A stretch of DNA of 64,000 bases from Vineibacter terrae (GTDB taxonomy: Bacteria > Pseudomonadota > Alphaproteobacteria > Reyranellales > Reyranellaceae). The translations under genes and the position numbers were made by a program. The notes beneath the pieces were generated by a model. The model did no database searches, was not told the DNA's origin, and saw only the letters and a program-made list of their open reading frames with translations. Positions 55,837 to 64,000 of this stretch are shown one piece after another; position 1 is the first letter of the stretch, and each line of letters starts with the position of its first letter. The DNA lies in contig NZ_VDUZ01000029.1 of NCBI RefSeq assembly GCF_008039615.1, positions 47,393 to 111,392 on the forward strand, in the 5' to 3' direction.

Positions 55837-56760
55837 ATGACCCGCCGGATTCCTGCTTCGATTGACGCCACGCTGGAGCTGCTGCGTGGCGGCGACTACG
55901 TCGCCGACCGCAGCCTCGCGACCGTCCTTTATCTGGCGCTGAAGCTGGGGCGGCCGCTGTTCACGGAGGGCGAGGCCGGCGTGGGCAAGACCGAGATCGC
56001 CAAGGTGCTGGCCCAGACCCTGGGCCGTCGCCTGATCCGGCTGCAGTGCTACGAAGGCCTCGATGCCGCTTCGGCGGTCTACGAGTGGAACTATGCCCGG
56101 CAGATGATCGAGATCCGTCTGGCCGAGGCGCAGGGCACGGTCGACCGCGACATGCTGGGCAACGACGTCTTCAACGAGCGCTTTCTGATCCGCCGGCCGC
56201 TTCTGGAGGCGCTGCAGCCGCAGCCCGAGGGGCCGCCGGTGCTGCTGATCGACGAGCTCGACCGCACCGACGAGCCGTTCGAGGCCTACCTGCTGGAGGT
56301 GTTGTCGGACTTCCAGGTCACGATCCCCGAGCTGGGCACGGTCAAGGCGCCGGAAGCGCCGATCGTGGTGATCACGTCCAACCGCACGCGCGAGATCCAC
56401 GACGCGCTCAAGCGCCGCTGCTTCTATCACTGGGTCGACTATCCCGACGCGGCACGCGAGCAGCAGATCCTGGCGGTGAAGGCGCCCGGCGCGCCGGCGC
56501 GGCTGACGCGCCAGGTCGTGGGCTTCGTGCAGGAGCTGCGGCGCATGGACCTGTTCAAGGCGCCGGGCGTGGCCGAGTCGATCGACTGGGCCACGGCGCT
56601 CAGCGAGCTCAACGTGCTCGACCTCGATCCGCGCACCATCAACGACACGCTGGGCGTGCTGTTGAAGTACCAGGACGACATCCAGCGCCTGCAGGGCAGC
56701 GAAGCCGCCCAGATCCTGGAGCGCGTCAAGAGCGAGATGCTGGTCGGCCAGGCGGGGTGA
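55837..56760 (+). CDS. coxD: CoxD-type MoxR AAA+ ATPase, 307 aa
   Basis: The protein has the MoxR family order: LATVLYLALKLGRPLFTEGEAGVGKTEIAKVLAQTLGR with Walker A (about 46-54), YEGLDAASAVYEWNYARQMIEIR, Walker B VLLIDELDRTDEPFEAYLLEVL, sensor 1 VVITSNRTREIHDALKRRC. In Oligotropha, CoxD with CoxE builds the active [CuSMoO2] centre by a chaperone-like step. The next gene, after an 850-bp repeat cluster, is the coxE partner. The start has no strong ribosome site; upstream ATGs are close, so it could be a few codons off. Confidence 0.92.
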   Translation: MTRRIPASIDATLELLRGGDYVADRSLATVLYLALKLGRPLFTEGEAGVGKTEIAKVLAQTLGRRLIRLQCYEGLDAASAVYEWNYARQMIEIRLAEAQGTVDRDMLGNDVFNERFLIRRPLLEALQPQPEGPPVLLIDELDRTDEPFEAYLLEVLSDFQVTIPELGTVKAPEAPIVVITSNRTREIHDALKRRCFYHWVDYPDAAREQQILAVKAPGAPARLTRQVVGFVQELRRMDLFKAPGVAESIDWATALSELNVLDLDPRTINDTLGVLLKYQDDIQRLQGSEAAQILERVKSEMLVGQAG

Positions 56761-56785
56761 TGAGGAAATCGCTCCAATCCCATTC

Positions 56786-57568
56786 CTTCCCCCGGAGGCC
56801 AGGGCATTCGCATATGACCTCGCTGCCATCCCTCGCTACGCTCGGAGCTTGTGATCCTATCCTTCCCCCGGAGGGGGAAGGTGGCGCGAAGCGCCGGAAG
56901 GGGGATGTTGCAACGGATTCGATGTGGCTTAGGATCATCGAATTCGCTCAAGCATCCCCCTTCCGCCCCTTCGGGGCACCTTCCCCCTCCGGGGGAAGGA
57001 TTAAGTCACACGCTCTCGGGATGAGGGGAGTGGCATATGCGCATGCCCTGCCTCGGAGGGGGAAGGTGCCCGAGGGGTGGAAGGGGGATGTTTCAACGCG
57101 TTCGGAGCGTTGGTGCGAGGTTCCTTCCGCCGCGTTTGGCGCGCAAGTCCTGCACGACGATCCAGATGGCGTCGACTACGGCAGCTGGGTCTCGCATGAC
57201 GTCGGATGCCCAGAATCGAAGCACGTGAAAGCCGAGCGCTTCGAGCTGCCGCGTCCGGGCAGCATCATATGCTTCCTGTTCGACGTGCTGGCTGCCGTCA
57301 ACTTCAACGATCAGCCGCTCGCGCAAGCACGCGAAGTCGGCGATGTATCGATCAATGGGCACTTGGCGGCGGAAGCGAAGTTCACCGCCGCGATAGTCGC
57401 GTACGGCGCGCCAGAGTACAGCTTCGGCTTCCGAAGGCACCCGGCGAAGGCGGGCAGCTGCAGACCGCGCAAAATCATTGGCTGTTGGTCTCATTGTCGG
57501 ATAGGGCGCAACGGATTGCACCATCCCCCTTCCGGCGCTTCGCGCCACCTTCCCCCTCCGGGGGAAGA
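56786..57568. repeat. Composite of nested palindromic repeats carrying a nuclease gene
   Basis: From the left: CCTTCCCCCGGAGG (56786), the G arm GGGCATTCGCATATG (56804-56818), family A remnants (CCATCCCTCGCTACGCTCGG), a complete family B unit B4 (56861-57000), A remnant CTCTCGGGATGAGG, and the G partner near 57034-57049. A second family B left half (57053 to ~57110) follows, then a DUF559 gene (57093-57494) and the matching right half (57500-57568). The B unit is thus split twice: at the tip of its first hairpin and in its centre. Confidence 0.8.
57093..57494 (-). CDS. DUF559 endonuclease-like protein inside a palindromic repeat, 133 aa
   Basis: The start MRPTANDFARSAAARLRRVPSEAEAVLWRAVRD is used because upstream codons are repeat DNA. 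The DUF559 (Vsr/PD-(D/E)xK-like) nuclease motifs are complete: PSEAEAVLW, FRRQVPIDRYIADFAC with Asp, RLIVEVDGSQHV with Glu and Asp, YDAARTRQLEALGFHVLRFW. The C-terminus runs into the left half of the repeat. The gene is bounded by two halves of one family B repeat, so gene and repeat look like one unit. In general DUF559 proteins have no proven activity; a nicking or endonuclease role is inferred from fold. Confidence 0.85.
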   Translation of the reverse strand: MRPTANDFARSAAARLRRVPSEAEAVLWRAVRDYRGGELRFRRQVPIDRYIADFACLRERLIVEVDGSQHVEQEAYDAARTRQLEALGFHVLRFWASDVMRDPAAVVDAIWIVVQDLRAKRGGRNLAPTLRTR

Positions 57569-57616
57569 TGAAGCGCTAGTGGCGATCTCACAATCGACCT
57601 ATGGTTGAGTAACGCC

Positions 57617-58873
57617 ATGTCCGAGACGATTTACAGCGCAAGCACCAGCCAGAAGCCGCCCGCTGAAGGCAAGCTGGTCGCCAATATCATGAACTTCGCG
57701 CGCACCCTGCGTGCGGCCGGGTTGCCGATCGGGCCGGGCCGGGTGATCGAGGCGGTGCGTGCCGTCGAGACCGCCGGCTTGCAGCGGCGCGAGGATCTCT
57801 ACTGGACGCTGTTCAGCGTGTTCGTGAACCGGCGCGACCAGCGCGAGATCTTCGACCAGGCGTTCCACATCTTCTGGCGCAATCCCAAGCTGCTGGAAAA
57901 GATGATGGGCATGCTGCTGCCGCAGATCGACACCGGCGCGGCGTCCGAGAGCCAGAAGCAGATGAGCCGGCGCCTGCAGGAGGCGCTGCAGCCCGGCCAG
58001 GGTGAATCGCCGGAGGATACCGACACGCCGCCGGAAGTGGAGATGGAAGCGACGCTGACCTTCTCCGACCGCGAGCTGCTGCAGAAGAAGGATTTCGAGC
58101 AGATGTCGGCGGCCGAGATCGCGCAGGCGATGAAGGCGATCCGGCGCCTCACCCTGCCGATCCGCGAGGCGCGCACGCGGCGCACGGCGCCGTCGCCGCA
58201 TGGGCCCAAGATCGACATGCGGGCCACGTTCCGCCACTCGCTCAAGCCGCACGGCGTGATCGAGCTGGCACGGCGCGTCCAGCGCCGCCGGCCGCCGCCG
58301 CTGGTGATCCTGTGCGACATCTCCGGCTCGATGAGCAAGTACAGCCGGATGTTCCTACATTTCATGCACGCCATCACCAACGACCGCGACCGCGTGCACT
58401 GCTTCACCTTCGGCACCAGGCTGACCAACATCTCCCGGGCGCTGCGCAACAAGGATGTCGACGTGGCGCTGGCCAAGGCCTCGGCCCAGGTCGAGGACTG
58501 GTCGGGCGGCACGCGCATCGGCACCACGCTGGAGGAGTTCAACCGGCTGTGGTCGCGCCGCGTGCTGGGCCAGGGCGCGGTGGTGCTGCTGATCACCGAC
58601 GGTCTGGATCGCGACGGCGCGGTGGGGCTGGACGAGCAGATGGAGCGGCTGCACAAGTCCTGCCGCCGGCTGATCTGGCTCAATCCGCTGCTGCGGTATG
58701 AAGGTTACGAGCCACGCTCCCTGGGCAACCGGGCCATGATCGCCCATGTCGATGAGTTCCGGCCGGTCCACAACCTCGATAGCCTGGGCGAGCTGGTCGA
58801 CGCGCTGAGCGCGCCGGGCGCCCGGCGGATGGATGGCCTCGTCGCGTGGCAGGCCCGCGCCCGCGCCGCGTGA
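57617..58873 (+). CDS. coxE: CoxE-type VWA-domain protein, 418 aa
   Basis: The ATG at 57617 (MSETIYSASTSQKPPAEGKL) is preferred to an upstream TTG. The N-terminal helical part is followed by a VWA domain with MIDAS motif LVILCDISGSMSKYSRM at about residues 230-246, then TRLTNISRAL, WSGGTRIGTTL and LLITDGLDRDGA with the remaining metal ligands. CoxE acts with the CoxD ATPase in assembling the molybdenum hydroxylase centre. The next genes are XdhC-like, in the usual cox accessory order D-E-F. Length is normal. Confidence 0.93.
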   Translation: MSETIYSASTSQKPPAEGKLVANIMNFARTLRAAGLPIGPGRVIEAVRAVETAGLQRREDLYWTLFSVFVNRRDQREIFDQAFHIFWRNPKLLEKMMGMLLPQIDTGAASESQKQMSRRLQEALQPGQGESPEDTDTPPEVEMEATLTFSDRELLQKKDFEQMSAAEIAQAMKAIRRLTLPIREARTRRTAPSPHGPKIDMRATFRHSLKPHGVIELARRVQRRRPPPLVILCDISGSMSKYSRMFLHFMHAITNDRDRVHCFTFGTRLTNISRALRNKDVDVALAKASAQVEDWSGGTRIGTTLEEFNRLWSRRVLGQGAVVLLITDGLDRDGAVGLDEQMERLHKSCRRLIWLNPLLRYEGYEPRSLGNRAMIAHVDEFRPVHNLDSLGELVDALSAPGARRMDGLVAWQARARAA

Positions 58874-58973
58874 GAATTCTTGCCGGCGCGCAAAGACAGG
58901 CTCGATTGAAGGCGCGATATACTGGACTATATATAACGTAGATATAGCGTGGCGGCAGCCTGTGGAGGGGAAG

Positions 58974-59306
58974 ATGGCGGCGACAGCGACGGCAGCGGAA
59001 GACATTCTCGGGACGGCCGCCTCATGGAAGGCCGAGGGCCGCGGCGTGGCGCTGGCGACGGTCACCCTGACCTGGGGCTCCTCGCCGCGTCCGGTCGGCA
59101 GCCAGCTCGTGGTCGACCAGAACGGCAATATGATGGGGTCGGTATCCGGCGGCTGCATCGAGGGCGCTGTGGTCCGCGAGGCGGTCGAGGCGATCAGGGA
59201 CGGCAAGCCGCGTATGCTGGATTTCGGTGTCACCGACGAGCAGGCCTGGGACGTGGGCCTGGCCTGTGGCGGCAAGGTGCAGGTGTTCGTCGAGCGCGTG
59301 GGGTAG
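58974..59306 (+). CDS. XdhC N-terminal domain protein (CoxF part 1), 110 aa
   Basis: The ATG follows GGAGGGGAAG. The protein matches only the XdhC_CoxI domain: ASWKAEGRGVALATVTLTWGSSPRPVGSQLVVDQNGNMMGSVSGGCIEGAVV, then LDFGVTDEQAWDVGLACGGKVQVFVE with the conserved Cys. In most XdhC/CoxF proteins this domain is fused to a Rossmann domain, but here that domain is a separate gene 36 bases on. Such proteins bind and sulfurate molybdenum cofactor for insertion into xanthine-dehydrogenase-type enzymes. A TATA-rich stretch (58916-58946) just upstream may hold a promoter. Confidence 0.9.
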   Translation: MAATATAAEDILGTAASWKAEGRGVALATVTLTWGSSPRPVGSQLVVDQNGNMMGSVSGGCIEGAVVREAVEAIRDGKPRMLDFGVTDEQAWDVGLACGGKVQVFVERVG

Positions 59307-59342
59307 GGTTGGCGGCGCAGGACAACAAGAGGAAGCGGCACC

Positions 59343-60068
59343 ATGAAGCTCGAAACCCTCCAGGCCGTGCAGGCCGCACGCGAGAACCGACGGGCCGTCG
59401 TTCTGGCCAAGCGCATCGCTGACGGCGCCGAGGCCCTGGTCTATGGCGACGCTGCAGACGGCGAGCTGGCGGCGCACGCCGATGTCGTGGCCGCCGCGCG
59501 GGCGGCGCTGGCCAGTGGCCGCAGCGACACGATCGACACCAGCATTGGCAAGGTGTTCCTGCATGCCTACGTCCCGCCGCCGCGGCTGATCGTGGTCGGC
59601 GCCGTGCATATCGCGCAGGCGCTGGTGCCGATGGCGGCGATGGCCGGCCTGGACGTCATTGTCATCGATCCGCGCCGTGCCTTTGCCGCCGACTATCGTT
59701 TCCCCAACGTCACCGTGATCCAGGACTGGCCCGATGAGGCGATGGAGCGGTTGAAGCCCGACAACACCACCGCCGTCGTGACACTGACCCACGATCCCAA
59801 GCTCGACGACCCGGCGCTGGAGGTGGCGTTGCGGTCCGATGCCGCCTATGTCGGCTCCCTGGGCAGCCGGCGCACGCACGAGAAGCGCAAGGCGCGGCTG
59901 CTCGAGGCCGGCATCACCGAGGCGCAGTTCGCGCGCATTCACGGTCCGGTCGGGCTGAACATCGGCGCCAAGTCTCCGGCCGAGATCGCGATCTCGATCC
60001 TGGCCGAGATCATCCAGACCCGCGCCGCGCTCACCGAGCCTGCCGAGCGCAAGGTCAGGGCAGCGTGA
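59343..60068 (+). CDS. XdhC Rossmann-domain protein (CoxF part 2), 241 aa
   Basis: The ATG follows AAGAGGAAG. The N-terminal ~80 residues are a short mixed domain (AARENRRAVVLAKRIADGAEALVY), and the rest is the XdhC C-terminal Rossmann domain: PPRLIVVGAVHIAQALVPMAAMAGLDVIVIDPRRAF, VVTLTHDPKLDDPALEVALRSDAAYVGSLGSRRTHEKRKARL, ending in IGAKSPAEIAISILAEII. With the preceding 110-aa protein it makes a two-subunit version of XdhC/CoxF. The next gene is the MoeA-like/MocA fusion, ten bases later, so these are cotranscribed. Confidence 0.9.
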   Translation: MKLETLQAVQAARENRRAVVLAKRIADGAEALVYGDAADGELAAHADVVAAARAALASGRSDTIDTSIGKVFLHAYVPPPRLIVVGAVHIAQALVPMAAMAGLDVIVIDPRRAFAADYRFPNVTVIQDWPDEAMERLKPDNTTAVVTLTHDPKLDDPALEVALRSDAAYVGSLGSRRTHEKRKARLLEAGITEAQFARIHGPVGLNIGAKSPAEIAISILAEIIQTRAALTEPAERKVRAA

Positions 60069-60077
60069 GGCCGTGAG

Positions 60078-61745
<1,668 letters not shown>

Positions 61746-61755
61746 GGGTTCCTCG

Positions 61756-61866
61756 TTTTGGACCGCGCGCGTCCACGCGCGCATCGGTGCGTCAGCGCCG
61801 ATACCGCAGGTCGCCCTCCGCTGTCGCTACGGGCGAGTGCGCGCGTGGACGCGCGCGGTCCGAAAT
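61756..61866. repeat. Family D-type palindrome, open form
   Basis: TTTTGGACCGCGCGCGTCCA on the left pairs with TGGACGCGCGCGGTCCGAAA on the right, with a 50-base insert that has its own GCGCGC arms. The arms equal those of the closed hairpin at 54891-54926. Confidence 0.8.
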
Positions 61867-61881
61867 GCAGACGGAGACGCC

Positions 61882-63105
61882 ATGAGCTTCGACGTTGCGG
61901 CGCTGCGCCGGCAGTTCCCGATCCTGGGGCGGCCGGTGAACGGCAACGCGCTGCATTATTTGGACAATGGCGCCTCGGCGCAGACGCCGGACGCTGTCCT
62001 CGACGCGGTGCGCCTCTACGAGACCACGGCGCGCGCCAACGTGCTGCGCGGCGTGCATGCGCTGGCCGAGGCGGCGACCGAGGCCTACGAAGGTGCCCGC
62101 GCCGATGTCGCGCGCTTCCTGGGCGGTGTTCCCGCCGAGGAAGTGATCTTCACCGGCGGCTGCACGGCGGCGATCAACCTGGTGGCGCAGAGCTATGGCA
62201 GCCTGCTGAAGCCCGGCGACGAGATCGTGCTGTCGGTGCTGGAGCACCATTCCAACATCGTGCCCTGGTATCAGCTGGCGCAGCGCATCGGCGTGAAGCT
62301 GCGGCCGTTGCCGGTCACGGACGAGGGCCGCATCGATGTCGCGGCCCTGCCGCAGGTCGTGAACGCGCGCACGCGCCTGATCTCGGTGGCGCATGTGTCG
62401 AACGTCACCGGCGCTGTCGTCGACGTCGCTGCGGTCGTGGCCGCGGCGCGCGGCGTGGGTGCCAAGGTGATGCTGGATGGCGCCCAGCGGGCGCCGCACG
62501 GCCCGGTGGACCTGCCGGCGCTGGGTGTCGACTTCTATGTCTTCGCGGGCCACAAGGCCTATGGTCCCAATGGCATCGGCGTGCTGTGGGCACGGCGTGA
62601 GCTGCTGGAGGCGATGCCGCCGTTCATGGGCGGCGGCTCGATGATCGGCAGCGTGACGTTCGAGGCGATCACGTGGGCGCCGCCGCCGCGGCGCTTCGAG
62701 GCCGGCACGCCGCCGATCGGTCCGGCCGTCGGCCTGGGTGCCGCCTGCCGCTGGATGATGGGGCTCGACTGGACCGCCATCGGCAGCCACGAGATGGGGC
62801 TGACCCAGCGCCTGATGGACGGATTGGCGGCAGTGCGCAGCGCGTGGTTGATCGGCCCGCCCGGGCTGCAAGGCCGCCTGCCTGTGGTCTCCTTCGTGCT
62901 CGACGATGTCCACCCGCATGACGTGGCGCAGATCCTGGACTCCTTCGGCGTGGCGGTGCGCGCCGGGCATCATTGCGCGCAGCCGCTGATGGAACGCTTC
63001 GACATCGCCGGCACGACCCGTGTCTGCATCGCCCCCTATAACGACATCGGCGATATCGATGCGCTGCTGGCCGGCGTGGATGAAGCCGTGCGGAGGTTTG
63101 CGTGA
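61882..63105 (+). CDS. sufS: SufS-type cysteine desulfurase, 407 aa
   Basis: The start MSFDVAALRRQFPILGRPVNGNALHYLDNGASAQTP is a normal SufS N-terminus. The PLP Lys is Lys225 in VFAGHKAYGPNGIGVLW, and the active-site Cys365 lies in VAVRAGHHCAQPLM, as in group II desulfurases. It supplies persulfide sulfur. Its stop overlaps the SufU start by four bases. Its place after XdhC and MocA genes suggests that some sulfur goes to the molybdenum cofactor, as described for the desulfurase partner of XdhC in Rhodobacter; that link is inference. Confidence 0.93.
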   Translation: MSFDVAALRRQFPILGRPVNGNALHYLDNGASAQTPDAVLDAVRLYETTARANVLRGVHALAEAATEAYEGARADVARFLGGVPAEEVIFTGGCTAAINLVAQSYGSLLKPGDEIVLSVLEHHSNIVPWYQLAQRIGVKLRPLPVTDEGRIDVAALPQVVNARTRLISVAHVSNVTGAVVDVAAVVAAARGVGAKVMLDGAQRAPHGPVDLPALGVDFYVFAGHKAYGPNGIGVLWARRELLEAMPPFMGGGSMIGSVTFEAITWAPPPRRFEAGTPPIGPAVGLGAACRWMMGLDWTAIGSHEMGLTQRLMDGLAAVRSAWLIGPPGLQGRLPVVSFVLDDVHPHDVAQILDSFGVAVRAGHHCAQPLMERFDIAGTTRVCIAPYNDIGDIDALLAGVDEAVRRFA

Positions 63106-63512
63106 GCGACGCGCTGTATCATGACCGCATTGTCGCGCTGGCCAAGAGCCGGGCGGGTGCCGGCAAGCTGGAGGCGCCCACGGCATCGGCCCGGCGCGAT
63201 AATCCACTATGCGGCGATCGCGTGACCATGGACGTGCGCCTGGATGATCAGGATCGCATCGTCGAATTGGCTCACCAGGTGCGCGGCTGCGCCCTCTGCC
63301 AGGCCTCGGCGGTGGCGCTTGCCGCGCGCGCCACGGGCCTGCCGAAGGCGGAAATCGGCACGCTGCGCGCCGAGATCGATGCTGTCCTCGACGGCACGGC
63401 GGCGGGCGAGGGGGATTTTGCGGCGTTTGCTCCCGTGCGCCCGTATCGCAGCCGGCACGACTGTGTCACCTTGCCGTTCGAGGCATTGCAGGACGCTCTG
63501 AAGCCGCGCTGA
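63102..63512 (+). CDS. sufU: SufU-type sulfur acceptor/scaffold protein, 136 aa
   Basis: The GTG at 63102 overlaps the sufS stop. The three SufU cysteines are present: Cys37 in NPLCGDRV, Cys66 (with Cys63) in GCALCQASAV, and Cys121 in SRHDCVTLPFEAL. Asp39 completes the zinc-site pattern seen in SufU. SufU accepts sulfur from SufS. This pair is well known in Firmicutes and actinobacteria and less typical for proteobacteria, though homologues do occur in this kind of cox/Moco setting. Confidence 0.9.
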   Translation: MSDALYHDRIVALAKSRAGAGKLEAPTASARRDNPLCGDRVTMDVRLDDQDRIVELAHQVRGCALCQASAVALAARATGLPKAEIGTLRAEIDAVLDGTAAGEGDFAAFAPVRPYRSRHDCVTLPFEALQDALKPR

Positions 63513-63575
63513 GCGCCGCGAAATCGTCACGATCAGCTGTGAGTATCTGCTCGGTTTTGTCCGGGAGATATGCGC

Positions 63576-64000
63576 ATGTCACAAGCGAAGAAGGTGCCGG
63601 GTCGTCGCCTGGCGGCGGTAGCGGGTCTGACGGCGACGCTGCTGGCGTCGACGTCGGCGTTGGCGCAGGAGCTGGCGCTGAAGCGTGTGATGCTGTCGTC
63701 GGGGGGCGTGGGGTATTTCGAGTACGAGGCGTCGGTGGAGAACGACGCGACGCTGAAGCTGACGGTGAACCTGGATCAGGTCGACGACGTGCTGAAGAGC
63801 CTGGTGGTCTATGACGACAAGGGCGGTGTCGGGGGTCTGAGCCTGCCGGGTCGCGAGCCGCTGTCGCAGGTGTTCCGTGACCTGCCGTTCGACCAGGCGG
63901 CGCTGGGCTCGCCATCGGCATTGCTGAACGCGCTGCGCGGGGCGGAGATCACGGTGGGCGGTGCGCGCAGCGCGACGGGCCGTGTCGTGGCGGTGAATGG
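63576..64000 (+). CDS. Exported protein, DUF4139-like, 3' end outside window
   Basis: A frame starting at ATG 63576 (MSQAKKVPGRRLAAVAGLTA) stays open to the end of the window, 141 codons. A signal peptide with Arg-Arg, a hydrophobic core and ALA-QE cleavage site ends at about residue 31. The mature start LALKRVMLSSGGVGYFEYEASVE and LDQVDDVLKSLVVYDDKGGV resembles the N-terminus of secreted DUF4139-type proteins, as I recall; this is tentative. Its heavy use of GCG, CTG and GGT/CGT codons differs from the genes upstream and suggests high expression or a different history. No good terminator separates it from sufU. Confidence 0.7.
   Translation, partial: MSQAKKVPGRRLAAVAGLTATLLASTSALAQELALKRVMLSSGGVGYFEYEASVENDATLKLTVNLDQVDDVLKSLVVYDDKGGVGGLSLPGREPLSQVFRDLPFDQAALGSPSALLNALRGAEITVGGARSATGRVVAVN

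Overview
The window is 64 kb of GC-rich DNA with tight operons, many 4-base stop/start overlaps and dense palindromic intergenic repeats. Gene content (molybdenum hydroxylase cox genes, branched-chain-type ABC transporter, GntR/FCD and AcoR-type regulators, MmgE/PrpD, ECF42-type sigma factor) suggests a soil or freshwater alphaproteobacterium of the Rhizobiales/Rhodospirillales type. I cannot fix the genus. No rRNA, tRNA, CRISPR array or intact transposase was seen.

Layout. 1-2.5 kb: end of an FGE-sulfatase-domain gene, a hypothetical protein, a LysM protein and a small membrane protein. 2.5-6.6 kb: a bacterial release-factor-like (baeRF) gene between two inverted copies of a ~205-bp repeat, then a beta-CASP metallo-beta-lactamase nuclease. 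7-14.3 kb: an orphan primase/helicase-like protein, a DUF2817 peptidase, an MlrC-type M81 peptidase and a GH17 membrane glucanase/glucan synthase. 14.4-19 kb: coxG-S-L-M for a molybdenum hydroxylase of the form II type. 19.1-24.4 kb: small-enzyme operons (methyltransferase, SRPBCC, ArsR, VOC; GNAT, DUF427; two DUF899; YCII).

24.5-42.8 kb is one coherent catabolic regulon. It holds an MBL-fold lactonase, a PrpF-family isomerase, an FMN/FAD/4Fe-4S ene-reductase, two tricarballylate-dehydrogenase-like flavoproteins, a GntR/FCD regulator, a PrpB-like lyase, an aldehyde dehydrogenase, a complete LivKHMGF-type importer, a 3-hydroxyisobutyrate-dehydrogenase-family enzyme and an MmgE/PrpD protein. 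The same palindrome, GTCAAC-T/A-GTTGAC, recurs in the four intergenic regions that precede its transcription units. The enzymes suggest uptake of a branched or tricarboxylic acid, then desaturation, isomerisation, hydration and C-C cleavage. The substrate is unknown.

42.9-54.9 kb: an ECF sigma factor with TPR-like tail; a luciferase-family monooxygenase and an alpha/beta hydrolase behind a good sigma-54 promoter, divergent from an AcoR-type activator; and an RND efflux pump with adaptor and divergent TetR regulator. 54.9-63.5 kb: an SDR, then the molybdoenzyme maturation set coxD, coxE, two-part XdhC/CoxF, a MoeA-like/MocA fusion, SufS and SufU, 36 kb from the structural cox genes. The window ends inside an exported protein gene.

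The most unusual DNA-level feature is the repeat landscape. At least three palindrome families are inserted inside one another, often at hairpin tips. Two copies lie in-frame inside protein genes, and one carries a DUF559 endonuclease gene in its loop.
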